Positions 1 through 6,205 of a stretch of DNA of 7,065 nt are shown in pieces. The stretch's first letter is position 1; every line of letters begins with the position of its first letter. The stretch spans positions 1 through 7,065 of the forward strand of contig JAKAXS010000138.1 in the NCBI GenBank assembly GCA_021816505.1, in the 5' to 3' direction. Below the pieces are notes generated by a model, which made no database searches, had not been told where the DNA came from, and saw nothing but the letters and a program-made list of their open reading frames with translations. Both the position numbers and the translations under genes were made by a program. Source of the stretch: Pseudomonadota bacterium. Lineage in GTDB: Bacteria > Pseudomonadota > Alphaproteobacteria > Rhizobiales > Hyphomicrobiaceae.

Positions 1-152
1 CCATTGAAAATCGCCTCGTAATACTGGCCAGCGACGACCTGCGCCGCCGTGAGCGCCCCGTTGACGGTCTGTAGCGGGAACGCTCCAGAGCTCCCGGCCG
101 CCATCGTAGCCGGGCCAGTGTTCGTGCTGGACGCGCGGAAGGCGACGCGCAT
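1..152 (-). CDS. Phage tail/structural-type protein, fragment running off the left edge
   Basis: Read on the minus strand, codons 3-152 are open without a stop and translate to a peptide containing GMRVAFRASSTNTGPAT, then FPLQTVNGALTAAQVVAGQ and YYEAIFN at the window edge. This spacing (a GMRV-F-A start, an NTG-AT turn, a PL/G-AL-A-Q-VAGQ-Y stretch) resembles the repeated beta-rich module seen in many phage tail, tail-fibre and other virion proteins. I recognise it by pattern only. No start or stop is visible: the C-terminal side continues past base 1. To the right, the same frame stays open into sequence that is clearly LigD on the other strand, so the true boundary of the phage-like coding lies somewhere near 130-170. 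The + strand has stops in all three frames within the first 74 bases, which fits this stretch not being LigD. It is either a prophage remnant or a sequence joined artificially to the host gene. Confidence 0.6.
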   Translation of the reverse strand, partial: MRVAFRASSTNTGPATMAAGSSGAFPLQTVNGALTAAQVVAGQYYEAIFN

Positions 153-170
153 CCCGACGACGCGCTGGCC
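130..170. other. Junction between phage-like sequence and interrupted ligD
   Basis: To the left, the minus strand encodes a phage-tail-like peptide. To the right, the + strand (codons in the frame of positions 138, 141 and so on) reads AEGDAHPDDALADGDLKF and then LAGEKLHGSFVLVRM, the end of a LigD phosphoesterase domain. The residues that should precede this in LigD (a GGG-V-V-WD-GTW type stretch) are absent: the frame instead reads unrelated residues back to a TAG stop at 72-74. The two homologies nearly abut, and their codons are in antiparallel register, so the exact breakpoint cannot be fixed by eye. No direct repeat, integrase or transposon end is visible. It could be a prophage or deletion junction, or an assembly chimera. 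Confidence 0.6.
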
Positions 171-221
171 GACGGAGACCTGAAGTTTGTTCTGGCCGGC
201 GAGAAACTGCACGGCAGTTTC

Positions 222-1478
222 GTGCTGGTGCGTATGAAACATGATCGCGAGGGGCGCAGCCGCGGTGCCAAGCAGCGCAACAACTGGCTGCTGATCAAGC
301 ACAAGGACGAGTATGCGAAAGCGGGCGATGGCGAGGGCATTCTTGCGAAGGATCGTTCCGTCGCGTCCGGCCGAACGCTGAAGCAGATCGCGGACGGCAA
401 AGGCAAGGCGCCCGAAGCGTTCATGACGGCGAAGCGCACGGCCGCCAAGCCCGACGCGATCTGGCACTCCAACAAGCCGCGGAGGCCGAAGGCGGGCGAG
501 GCGCCACGTCCGGTTCGCGCGAAGCAGACGAAGCCGGTCAAGGTCGGCGCGGTCGATCGGTCGGGCGGCGACACGGTTCTCGGCGTCAAGATCTCCAAGC
601 CCGACAAGGTGCTGTGGCCTGCTCTCAAAGGCGGCCAGGCGTTCACCAAGCTCGACCTCGCGCGCTATCTGGAAGCGGTCGGTCCGTGGATGATCGCGCA
701 TCTCGAAGGCCGGCCATGCTCCATCATCCGTGCACCCGACGGCATCGAAGGGAAGCAACGGTTTTTCCAGCGGCACGCGATGAAGGGCATGTCGGACCTC
801 GTCGATACCGTGAAGGTCACCGGCGATCACGAGCCGTACCTGCAGATCGACCGCGTGGATGGCCTGGTCGCGATGGGACAGATCGCAGCGCTGGAATTCC
901 ACCCGTGGAACTGCGAGCCTGACCAGCCGACGGTGCCGGGGCGTCTCGTATTCGATCTCGACCCGGCCGACGACGTGCCGTTCGGCAAGGTGATCGCGGC
1001 GGCCAAGGAGCTGCGCCGGCGGCTCGAAGAGATCGGCCTCGTCGCCTTCTGCAAGACCACGGGTGGCAAGGGGCTGCACGTCGTCACGCCGTTGAAAGCG
1101 GACGCATCGCCGGGGCTCGGCTGGGATGAAGCCAAGACGTTCGCGCAGGCCGTGTGCGCGTCGATGGCGGACGATCAGCCGGAAAGGTATCTGATCAACA
1201 TGGCGAAGAAGCAGCGCAAGGGCCGCATCTTCCTCGACTATTTGCGTAACGACCGGCTGGCGACGGCGGTCGCGCCGTTATCGCCGCGCGCGCGGGCGGG
1301 TGCTCCGGTTTCGATGCCGGTGGCGTGGGGTCAGGTGCGCGAGGGGCTGGATCCGATGCGCTTCACGATCGCGACCGCGCCCGCGCTTATGGCGAAGAGC
1401 GACGCCTGGGCCGACTATTGCAAGAGCGAGCGTTCGCTAAAGGCGGCGATACAGAAGTTCGTGAAGGCTCGCGGCTGA
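222..1478 (+). CDS. ligD: LigD 3'-phosphoesterase (C-terminal remnant)-polymerase protein, 5'-truncated
   Basis: This is the phosphoesterase-polymerase part of the bacterial end-joining protein LigD, which processes and fills DNA ends with Ku. The first in-frame start is GTG at 222, but LigD-like reading continues upstream in frame to about 138 with no ATG/GTG, so the gene has lost its 5' end. Residues 1-32 (ending NNWLLIKHKDEYA) are the last strands of the PE domain. The N-terminal His/Asp residues that family knowledge places in the PE active site are missing, so that activity is probably lost. A basic linker (about 45-115) leads to an apparently complete Pol domain (about 120-418). This has ISKPDKVLWP at the start, the metal-binding FDLDP (Asp245, Asp247), GGKGLHVVTPL (His286) and the third acidic residue in RIFLDYLRND (Asp339). 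No ligase domain follows; it is a separate gene at 2503. The protein may act as a stand-alone polymerase if expressed, but its native promoter and start are gone. Confidence 0.85.
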   Translation: MLVRMKHDREGRSRGAKQRNNWLLIKHKDEYAKAGDGEGILAKDRSVASGRTLKQIADGKGKAPEAFMTAKRTAAKPDAIWHSNKPRRPKAGEAPRPVRAKQTKPVKVGAVDRSGGDTVLGVKISKPDKVLWPALKGGQAFTKLDLARYLEAVGPWMIAHLEGRPCSIIRAPDGIEGKQRFFQRHAMKGMSDLVDTVKVTGDHEPYLQIDRVDGLVAMGQIAALEFHPWNCEPDQPTVPGRLVFDLDPADDVPFGKVIAAAKELRRRLEEIGLVAFCKTTGGKGLHVVTPLKADASPGLGWDEAKTFAQAVCASMADDQPERYLINMAKKQRKGRIFLDYLRNDRLATAVAPLSPRARAGAPVSMPVAWGQVREGLDPMRFTIATAPALMAKSDAWADYCKSERSLKAAIQKFVKARG

Positions 1479-1483
1479 TGGCC

Positions 1484-1490
1484 AAGGGGG
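1484..1490 (+). promoter_or_regulatory. Ribosome binding site for the thiopurine methyltransferase
   Basis: AAGGGGG lies 4 bases before the GTG at 1495. The two nearby ATGs (1478-1480 and 1491-1493) are in other frames, so this purine-rich site supports the GTG start. Confidence 0.55.
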
Positions 1491-1494
1491 ATGC

Positions 1495-2157
1495 GTGAAA
1501 GGCGAGTTTTGGGTCGAGCGTTGGCAGAAGGGTGAGATCGGCTTTCATCAGGCCGGGGGCAACGACCTCCTTGCCAAGCACTGGTCCTCTCTCGGCGTCG
1601 CGCCTGAGGGCAGCGTATTCGTGCCGCTTTGCGGCAAGAGCGTCGACATGGTGTGGCTGGCGGCGCGCGGGCACCGCGTGGTCGGCAGCGAGCTATCGCA
1701 TCAGGCTGTCGCCGATTTCTTTCGCGAGCAGACTCTATCGCCCCAGGTTCGTCGCGAGGGCGAATTCGAGGTGGCTACAGCCGGGCTTGTTACCATCTGG
1801 ACCGGTGATTTCTTCACGCTGCCGCCAGCTGCAACGGATGACATCGCGGCCGTCTACGACCGGGCGGCACTGATCGCGATGCCCGGCGACATGCAGGAAG
1901 CCTATGCCCGCAAGCTGGTCGCGTTGGCGAAGCGCGCGCCGGTGCTCTTGATCTGCGTCACGTATCCCGAGGGCCAAATCGCCGGACCTCCGTTCTCCAC
2001 CAGCACAGCGCGGGTTCGCGATCTGTTTGCGCAGACGCACGAGATCACGGTGCTGGAGTCGCGTGATGGGCTGGAGGCCAGTGCGAATTTGAGGGATCGA
2101 GGTGTGACGGAGCTGACCGAGACTGTTTACGTGCTGCGGCCTCTTGGGCCGGCGTAA
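1495..2157 (+). CDS. tpm: Thiopurine S-methyltransferase
   Basis: This is a SAM-dependent S-methyltransferase of the bacterial TPMT family, a cytoplasmic enzyme that methylates aromatic thiols; bacterial members are also linked to selenium and tellurium methylation. Its 220 residues match the usual length. The N-terminus has FWVERWQKGEIGFHQ (5-19), the family signature. The SAM-binding region VPLCGKSVDMVWLAARGH (43-60) runs into VVGSELS (62-68). GDFF (104-107) and YDRAALIAMP (121-130) follow, then a PEGQIAGPPFS segment (158-168) typical of the substrate side. Translation starts at GTG 1495, since no in-frame ATG precedes it. It lies 16 bases after the ligD stop on the same strand, so it is probably transcribed with that gene. 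Its role among repair genes is not evident; the linkage may be incidental. Confidence 0.92.
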   Translation: MKGEFWVERWQKGEIGFHQAGGNDLLAKHWSSLGVAPEGSVFVPLCGKSVDMVWLAARGHRVVGSELSHQAVADFFREQTLSPQVRREGEFEVATAGLVTIWTGDFFTLPPAATDDIAAVYDRAALIAMPGDMQEAYARKLVALAKRAPVLLICVTYPEGQIAGPPFSTSTARVRDLFAQTHEITVLESRDGLEASANLRDRGVTELTETVYVLRPLGPA

Positions 2158-2184
2158 GTCGGGTCGCGCGAACGGCGACCCGAC
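2158..2184. terminator. Perfect 10-bp hairpin between convergent genes
   Basis: GTCGGGTCGC (2158-2167) pairs perfectly with GCGACCCGAC (2175-2184) across a 7-base loop. It begins directly after the tpm stop codon and lies just before the 3' end of the convergent membrane-protein gene. It has no T-tract on either strand, so it is a candidate bidirectional terminator or mRNA-stabilising stem, not a canonical intrinsic terminator. Confidence 0.55.
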
Positions 2185-2193
2185 CGTGACGTG

Positions 2194-2478
2194 TTACGAC
2201 CGGCCGCGCCAAAGCCAGATGGTGATGACGGCGCCGAGCAGTGCGGTGAGGTACCAGAGGTAGGTCGGCAGCAATTCGAGGATCACCCCGATGTGGTAGC
2301 CCATGAACGAGCCAGCGATGCCCACGAGAGCGTAGGTGACGTCCCCGGCGCCCGTCGCGTCGGCGACCTGGCGGCCCAGCCAACTGCGGCCGCGGCGGTT
2401 GAACAGGATGCCGACGACGATGCCGATGAGTATCAGAACGATGAAAGTCATAAGTGCAGTGGTGAGAAGCGGCGTCAT
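2194..2478 (-). CDS. GlsB/YeaQ/YmgE-family small membrane protein
   Basis: This is a 94-residue, strongly hydrophobic inner-membrane protein. Three candidate membrane segments lie at about 9-27, 48-70 and 73-90. Between the first two is a short polar loop with FNRRGRSWLGRQVADATGAG. The VGIAGSFMGYHIG stretch resembles the glycine-rich VGxxGxxxG helix of the GlsB/YeaQ/YmgE (transglycosylase-associated) family, whose members are usually 80-95 residues, often stress-induced, and of unclear biochemical role. The ATG at 2476-2478 has a good ribosome site (GGAGAA, reading on the minus strand across about 2484-2489). The same frame stays open far upstream, but that part overlaps the ligase gene and is not credible coding. 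It is antisense to the flanking + strand genes, convergent with tpm, and divergent from ligase at only 24 bases. The family call is by pattern; an unrelated small membrane protein is possible. Confidence 0.75.
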   Translation of the reverse strand: MTPLLTTALMTFIVLILIGIVVGILFNRRGRSWLGRQVADATGAGDVTYALVGIAGSFMGYHIGVILELLPTYLWYLTALLGAVITIWLWRGRS

Positions 2479-2502
2479 GAAAGTTCTCCGTGGCCAGGAA
2501 AT
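2479..2502. promoter_or_regulatory. Minimal 24-bp divergent region between membrane-protein and ligase starts
   Basis: Only 24 bases separate the two start codons. The space holds both ribosome sites: GGAGAA for the minus gene (about 2484-2489 as complement) and AGGAA (2496-2500) two bases before the + strand ATG. There is no room for promoters, so each promoter must lie inside the other gene's coding region, or the ligase must be read from further upstream. Confidence 0.55.
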
Positions 2503-3558
2503 ATGAAACGTGTGATGCCGCAACGTGCTGAAGGGCCGAAAGTTTCGCGCAACCGCCGTTCTGCTAGCCGAAGTGGTAAGGCAACTCGGGTAAGCGGCGC
2601 GAAACGGCCGAGTGATCCGCAGCCCAAGTTCATTCCGCCGTGCCTCGCCACGCTGTATTCCGACGTGGCGCGCGGTGAGCAGTGGACCCACGAGATCAAG
2701 TTCGACGGCTATCGCCTGCAGGCCAGGATCGAGGGCGACGACGTCCGGCTGCTGACGCGCACGGGGCTGGACTGGACGCCGCGGTTCAAGACGGTCGCAA
2801 AGGCGTTGGCGGGACTGAAGCTCAAGTCGGCCATTCTGGACGGCGAAGTGGTGGTGGAGGACGACGCGGGCGCGTCGAGCTTCGTGAAGCTGGTGGAGGC
2901 CCTGAAGTCCGGCGGAAGCACGGAGATGGTCTACTACGCGTTCGATGTGCTCTATCTGGAAGGCTTGGATGTGACGGCGGCCCCGTTGGAGGAGCGCCGA
3001 GCGCTGTTGGAAACAGCGCTGGAGCGTGCACCGGAACGGGGCGTCGTGCGCTTCAGCCAGCACCTCGAAGGGGATGCGCGCCGGATTTTCGCCGAGGCGT
3101 GCAAGCTGGGGTTGGAAGGCATCATTTCCAAGCGGCGCGACATGCCCTATCGCAGCGGGCGGCGCGACGAATGGCGCAAGACAAAGTGCATTCACACCGA
3201 CGAGTTCGTGATCGGTGGCTACGTGGATCACGCGAAGATCAAGAAGGCGATCGGGTCGCTGGCGCTGGGCTATTTCGACAACGGCGCTTTCGTGTACGCG
3301 GGCCGCGTCGGCACCGGATTCGATCAGGAGACGGCGGCCGCGCTGTGGAAAGCGCTCCAGCCGCTTCGGCGCGGGGCGCCGGCATTCGACACCAAGCTGG
3401 ATGCCCTGCAGCGGCGCGGCGTCATGTGGGTCGAGCCGCAGCTTGTGGCGCAAATCGAGTATCGCGCATGGAGCGCCGACAATATTCTGCGGCACGCCGC
3501 CTTCACGGGCCTGCGTGAAGACAAGCCGGCGAAGAGTGTGTCACGTCCGAAGTTGTGA
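2503..3558 (+). CDS. ligD: LigD-type ATP-dependent DNA ligase (stand-alone ligase domain)
   Basis: This is the ATP-dependent ligase module of non-homologous end joining, here a separate 351-residue protein. It seals nicks through a covalent lysine-AMP intermediate. Residues 1-40 form a Ser/Arg/Lys-rich tail that may bind DNA. The nucleotidyltransferase domain follows. Motif I is EIKFDGYR with catalytic Lys66, then LDGEVVV (Glu115), YYAFDVLYLEG (about 145-154, motif III region), EGIISKR (205-211, motif IV) and EWRKTK (223-228, motif V). The OB-fold starts near DEFVIGGY and ends with the LigD-type FTGLREDK (about 334-341). The ATG at 2503 is chosen because AGGAA precedes it. The longer open frame back to 2191 is antisense to the membrane-protein gene and has no ligase similarity. 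Spacing of 2 bases to AGGAA is short, and ATG 2515 is an alternative. All key motifs are intact. It complements the PE-Pol gene at 222-1478, so the pair is a split LigD. Confidence 0.93.
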   Translation: MKRVMPQRAEGPKVSRNRRSASRSGKATRVSGAKRPSDPQPKFIPPCLATLYSDVARGEQWTHEIKFDGYRLQARIEGDDVRLLTRTGLDWTPRFKTVAKALAGLKLKSAILDGEVVVEDDAGASSFVKLVEALKSGGSTEMVYYAFDVLYLEGLDVTAAPLEERRALLETALERAPERGVVRFSQHLEGDARRIFAEACKLGLEGIISKRRDMPYRSGRRDEWRKTKCIHTDEFVIGGYVDHAKIKKAIGSLALGYFDNGAFVYAGRVGTGFDQETAAALWKALQPLRRGAPAFDTKLDALQRRGVMWVEPQLVAQIEYRAWSADNILRHAAFTGLREDKPAKSVSRPKL

Positions 3559-3619
3559 CAGGCGCGCGCGGTCACAAGTGTGCTCGACCTGACGGCTCCG
3601 GGGCGCTTCGATCAGGTCG
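3553..3619. terminator. Two inverted repeats between convergent ligase genes
   Basis: TTGTGAC (3553-3559) pairs with GTCACAA (3571-3577) across 11 bases and includes the stop of the LigD ligase. CGACCTGA (3585-3592) pairs with TCAGGTCG (3612-3619) across 19 bases and includes the stop of the opposite-strand ligase. Each converging gene therefore ends in a potential stem. Neither has a T-tract, so termination is a guess based on position and symmetry. Confidence 0.35.
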
Positions 3620-5189
3620 CGGCGATCAGCGTTCGAACATCTGCCAGGGTGGCCGCCTCTTGAGCGGGTTTGTCCCAGCGGATACGGCTGATGCGTGGAA
3701 AGCGCAGGGCAACGCCGGATTTGTGGCGCTTGCTTTCCTGGGCACTATCGAAGGCAACCTCGAACACCAGCTCTTTGCGAACTTCGCGAACCGGGCCGAA
3801 GGCCTGCACCGTGTTTGCGCGCACCCACTTGTCGAGGCGGCGCAGCTCTTCGTCGGTAAAGCCGAAGTACGCCTTGCCGATGGGCACGATCTCGTTGTCC
3901 TTCCAGACGCCGAACGTGTAGTCCGAGTAGTACGACGACCGTTTGCCGTGGCCGCGCTGGGCATACATCAGGATCGCGTCGAGCACGTTGGGATCGCGTT
4001 TCCACTTGAACCAGAGCCCCTTCGGCCGGCCCGGCACGTAGGGTGAAGTGATCTGCTTCAGCATCACCCCTTCGTGGCCGTGCTCATCGGCGCCCTGGCG
4101 GCGGATGCGCCCGAGGTCGTCCCAATCCTTGAATGCGATGATATCCGACAGGTCGAGCCGTGATTGCGGATTGCGGTCGAGCCAGGCGGCAAGGCGCTGA
4201 CGGCGTTCCCGCCACGGCAAGGCGCGGATGTCGTCTCCGCCGTCGAACAGCATGTCGTAGACGCGGATGAAGGCGGGGTAGCTCGTCAAATGCTTCTGCG
4301 TCGCGACCTTGCGGTTGAGGCGCTGCTGCAAGTCGTTGAAGGTCGCCGGAATGCGATCGCGGCCGACCAACAGTTCGCCGTCCAGGACGGCTTCGCCGAC
4401 GACGTTGTCGACGATGTCGGGAAAAGCACCGGCAATGTCGTCGCCCGTTCGGGAGAACAGCGAGGCGCGGCCTTCGCTCAAGATCAGCTGCACGCGGATG
4501 CCGTCCCACTTCCACTCGGCGGCGAAATCTTCGGGAGCAAGCTTGGCGAGATCCTTCTCCTCGTCGATCGGGTTCGACAGCATCAGCGGATGAAAGCGCG
4601 CCGTGTGATCGATGTCGGGCCGGCCGGTCGTTCCGTCGAGCCAGGCGAACAACGCGGCGTAGGGTGGTGACAGGCCGTGCCAGACTTCCTCAATGTCCTG
4701 CAGCGGCCTGCCGCTCATTTCCGCCAGCGCGGTCTTCGCGAGACGCGCCGACAGTCCGATGCGCAGGGCGCCGGTGGCGAGCTTCACCAGGGCCCAGCGT
4801 TCGGCGATCGAGGGGCGCGTCAAGAGACTGGCGATGAGGCGCGGCAAGTCCGGCTTCGGTGTCGTGTTGAACAATTCGATCAACGTCGTCAGCGAAGGCA
4901 GCTCCTCGGCGGACTGCTGGTGCGGCCAGATCAACGCGATCGTCTCGCCCAGATCCCCGACGTAGTCGTACGACATGGCGAACAGGTTGGGATCGACCTC
5001 CTCCAGGACGACATCGCGCAACAGTGCGGGTTTGACGTTCTTGAACGACAGCGCACCGGTCAGGACCGCAAGTGCATAGCCGCGATCGGGATCGGGAACC
5101 TCGCGAAAATAGGTGGCCAACGCTGCGATCTTGCGATTGCGCGAAGGCGTCAGCGCCAGCAGCTCGAGCAGTTCGGCGAAGCGCTTCAT
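3612..5189 (-). CDS. Cisplatin-damage-response-type ATP-dependent DNA ligase
   Basis: This 525-residue ATP-dependent DNA ligase belongs to the family that accompanies an exonuclease, and often Lhr helicase and a metallophosphoesterase, in bacterial repair clusters. Its length fits that family. Residues 1-200 form the alpha-helical DNA-binding domain. The adenylation domain has motif I EWKWDGIR with catalytic Lys227, then FSRTGDD (Arg247), VLDGELLV (Glu272), YDMLF (311-315, motif III), EGVMLK (373-378, motif IV) and WFKWK (393-397, motif V). An OB-fold with FGVW and ALRFPRISRIRWDKP (motif VI region) completes the protein. All catalytic residues seen are intact. It is distinct in sequence and architecture from the LigD ligase that converges on it. 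Its ATG overlaps the exonuclease stop in an ATGA (5186-5189), which implies translational coupling and one transcript with exonuclease first. The usual Lhr helicase gene does not follow. Confidence 0.94.
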   Translation of the reverse strand: MKRFAELLELLALTPSRNRKIAALATYFREVPDPDRGYALAVLTGALSFKNVKPALLRDVVLEEVDPNLFAMSYDYVGDLGETIALIWPHQQSAEELPSLTTLIELFNTTPKPDLPRLIASLLTRPSIAERWALVKLATGALRIGLSARLAKTALAEMSGRPLQDIEEVWHGLSPPYAALFAWLDGTTGRPDIDHTARFHPLMLSNPIDEEKDLAKLAPEDFAAEWKWDGIRVQLILSEGRASLFSRTGDDIAGAFPDIVDNVVGEAVLDGELLVGRDRIPATFNDLQQRLNRKVATQKHLTSYPAFIRVYDMLFDGGDDIRALPWRERRQRLAAWLDRNPQSRLDLSDIIAFKDWDDLGRIRRQGADEHGHEGVMLKQITSPYVPGRPKGLWFKWKRDPNVLDAILMYAQRGHGKRSSYYSDYTFGVWKDNEIVPIGKAYFGFTDEELRRLDKWVRANTVQAFGPVREVRKELVFEVAFDSAQESKRHKSGVALRFPRISRIRWDKPAQEAATLADVRTLIAAT

Positions 5190-6205
5190 TCGCCGTCTCC
5201 AGCGTCATCGGCGTCTTCGGGGCCATCCTCGTATGCCTGAATGCTGAGCGGTTCCGCGATGAGGCCTTGCGCCTGGCAGTAGTACACCAGGGCGTCCTCG
5301 CGGCCGTGCGTGACCCAGATGGTTTCGGCGCCACATTCGGCGATGGTCTGGCGCAGTTCGTTCCAGTCGCAGTGGTCGGAGATGACGAGCGGCAGCTCGA
5401 CCAGGCTCTGGCGCGCCCGCTGCTTGACGCTCATCCAGCCGGACGCCATGGCAAGCACAGGGTCGGCCAAGCGCCGGCTCCAGCGGTCCTTCAGCGCGGA
5501 CGGCGGCGCGATGATGATCTTGCCGGCGAGTTCGCCCTTCGCCACGCCCAGGGCGGGCTTCAAGACGCCCAGCGGAACGCCGAGCGCTTCGTAGAGGTCG
5601 CACAGGCGGATCATGGCGCCGTGCAGATAGATCGGGTCGGTGCACCCTTGTTCGCGGATCAGCGAAATCATGCGCTGGGCCTTGCCAAGCGCGTAGCAGC
5701 CGATGACGTGCGAGCGGTCGCCGTGACGCTGGAGTGAGCGCATCAGCCGCCGCGTTTCGTCGGCGGGATCGGGGTGCTGGAACACCGGAAGGCCGAATGT
5801 CGCTTCGGTGACCAACAGGTCGCAACGCACCAGCTCGAACGGCTGGGCCGTTCGGTCGGGGAGGCGCTTGTAATCGCCGGTCACGACGATCCGGCGACCC
5901 TTGTGCTCCAGCAACACCTGGGCGCTGCCGAGAATGTGCCCGGCTGGATAGAGCGTCACCGTCACGTCGTCGATGTGCAGCGGCTCGCCAAAGTTCAACG
6001 GCTGGAACGCGCCGGCGCAGGTCTCGCCATACCTGGTCTTCATGATCGCGATGGTATCGGGCGTCGCCAGCACGGCGCCGTGGCCGGACCGGGCGTGATC
6101 GGCGTGACCGTGGGTGATGATGGCGCGCGCACGCGGCTGGGGCGGATCGATGAACGTGTCGATCGGCGTGATGCGGAGATTGCGTTCAACGAACGGGAAA
6201 GCCAT
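5186..6205 (-). CDS. Ligase-associated DNA exonuclease (metallo-beta-lactamase/beta-CASP fold)
   Basis: This 339-residue metal-dependent nuclease is of the SNM1/Artemis type found next to the ATP-dependent ligase in Lhr-type repair clusters. It is presumed to trim damaged ends before the partner ligase seals them. Numbered from ATG 6205, the metal site is ITHGHADHA (His32, His34, Asp36, His37), then PAGHILGSAQ (His90) and VVTGDYKR (Asp111). The beta-CASP part includes CYALGKAQRM (about 170-179), ASGWM (254-258), VISDHCDW (274-281) and WVTHG (297-301). The C-terminus is acidic. ATG 6203-6205 is preferred over an in-frame TTG at 6221-6223. Neither has a clear Shine-Dalgarno site, but the ATG gives the expected family N-terminus. 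It is the first gene of the pair and is followed by ligase through the ATGA overlap. Its promoter should lie in 6206-6343. Confidence 0.92.
   Translation of the reverse strand: MAFPFVERNLRITPIDTFIDPPQPRARAIITHGHADHARSGHGAVLATPDTIAIMKTRYGETCAGAFQPLNFGEPLHIDDVTVTLYPAGHILGSAQVLLEHKGRRIVVTGDYKRLPDRTAQPFELVRCDLLVTEATFGLPVFQHPDPADETRRLMRSLQRHGDRSHVIGCYALGKAQRMISLIREQGCTDPIYLHGAMIRLCDLYEALGVPLGVLKPALGVAKGELAGKIIIAPPSALKDRWSRRLADPVLAMASGWMSVKQRARQSLVELPLVISDHCDWNELRQTIAECGAETIWVTHGREDALVYYCQAQGLIAEPLSIQAYEDGPEDADDAGDGE

Noticed and set aside
2191..2502. N-terminal extension of the LigD ligase open frame by 104 codons
   Set aside because: It is antisense to the membrane-protein gene, rich in Asp/Glu/Ala/His with no ligase similarity. 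A ribosome site precedes ATG 2503 instead.
2194..3495. A 433-codon minus-strand open frame covering the ligase gene
   Set aside because: Only its last 94 codons resemble a protein family. The rest is antisense to the clearly coding LigD ligase, and a good ribosome site supports a start at 2478.
4164..5737. Several + strand open frames opposite the ligase and exonuclease
   Set aside because: They are antisense to proteins with intact catalytic motifs and show no recognisable domains; long shadow frames are expected at this GC content.
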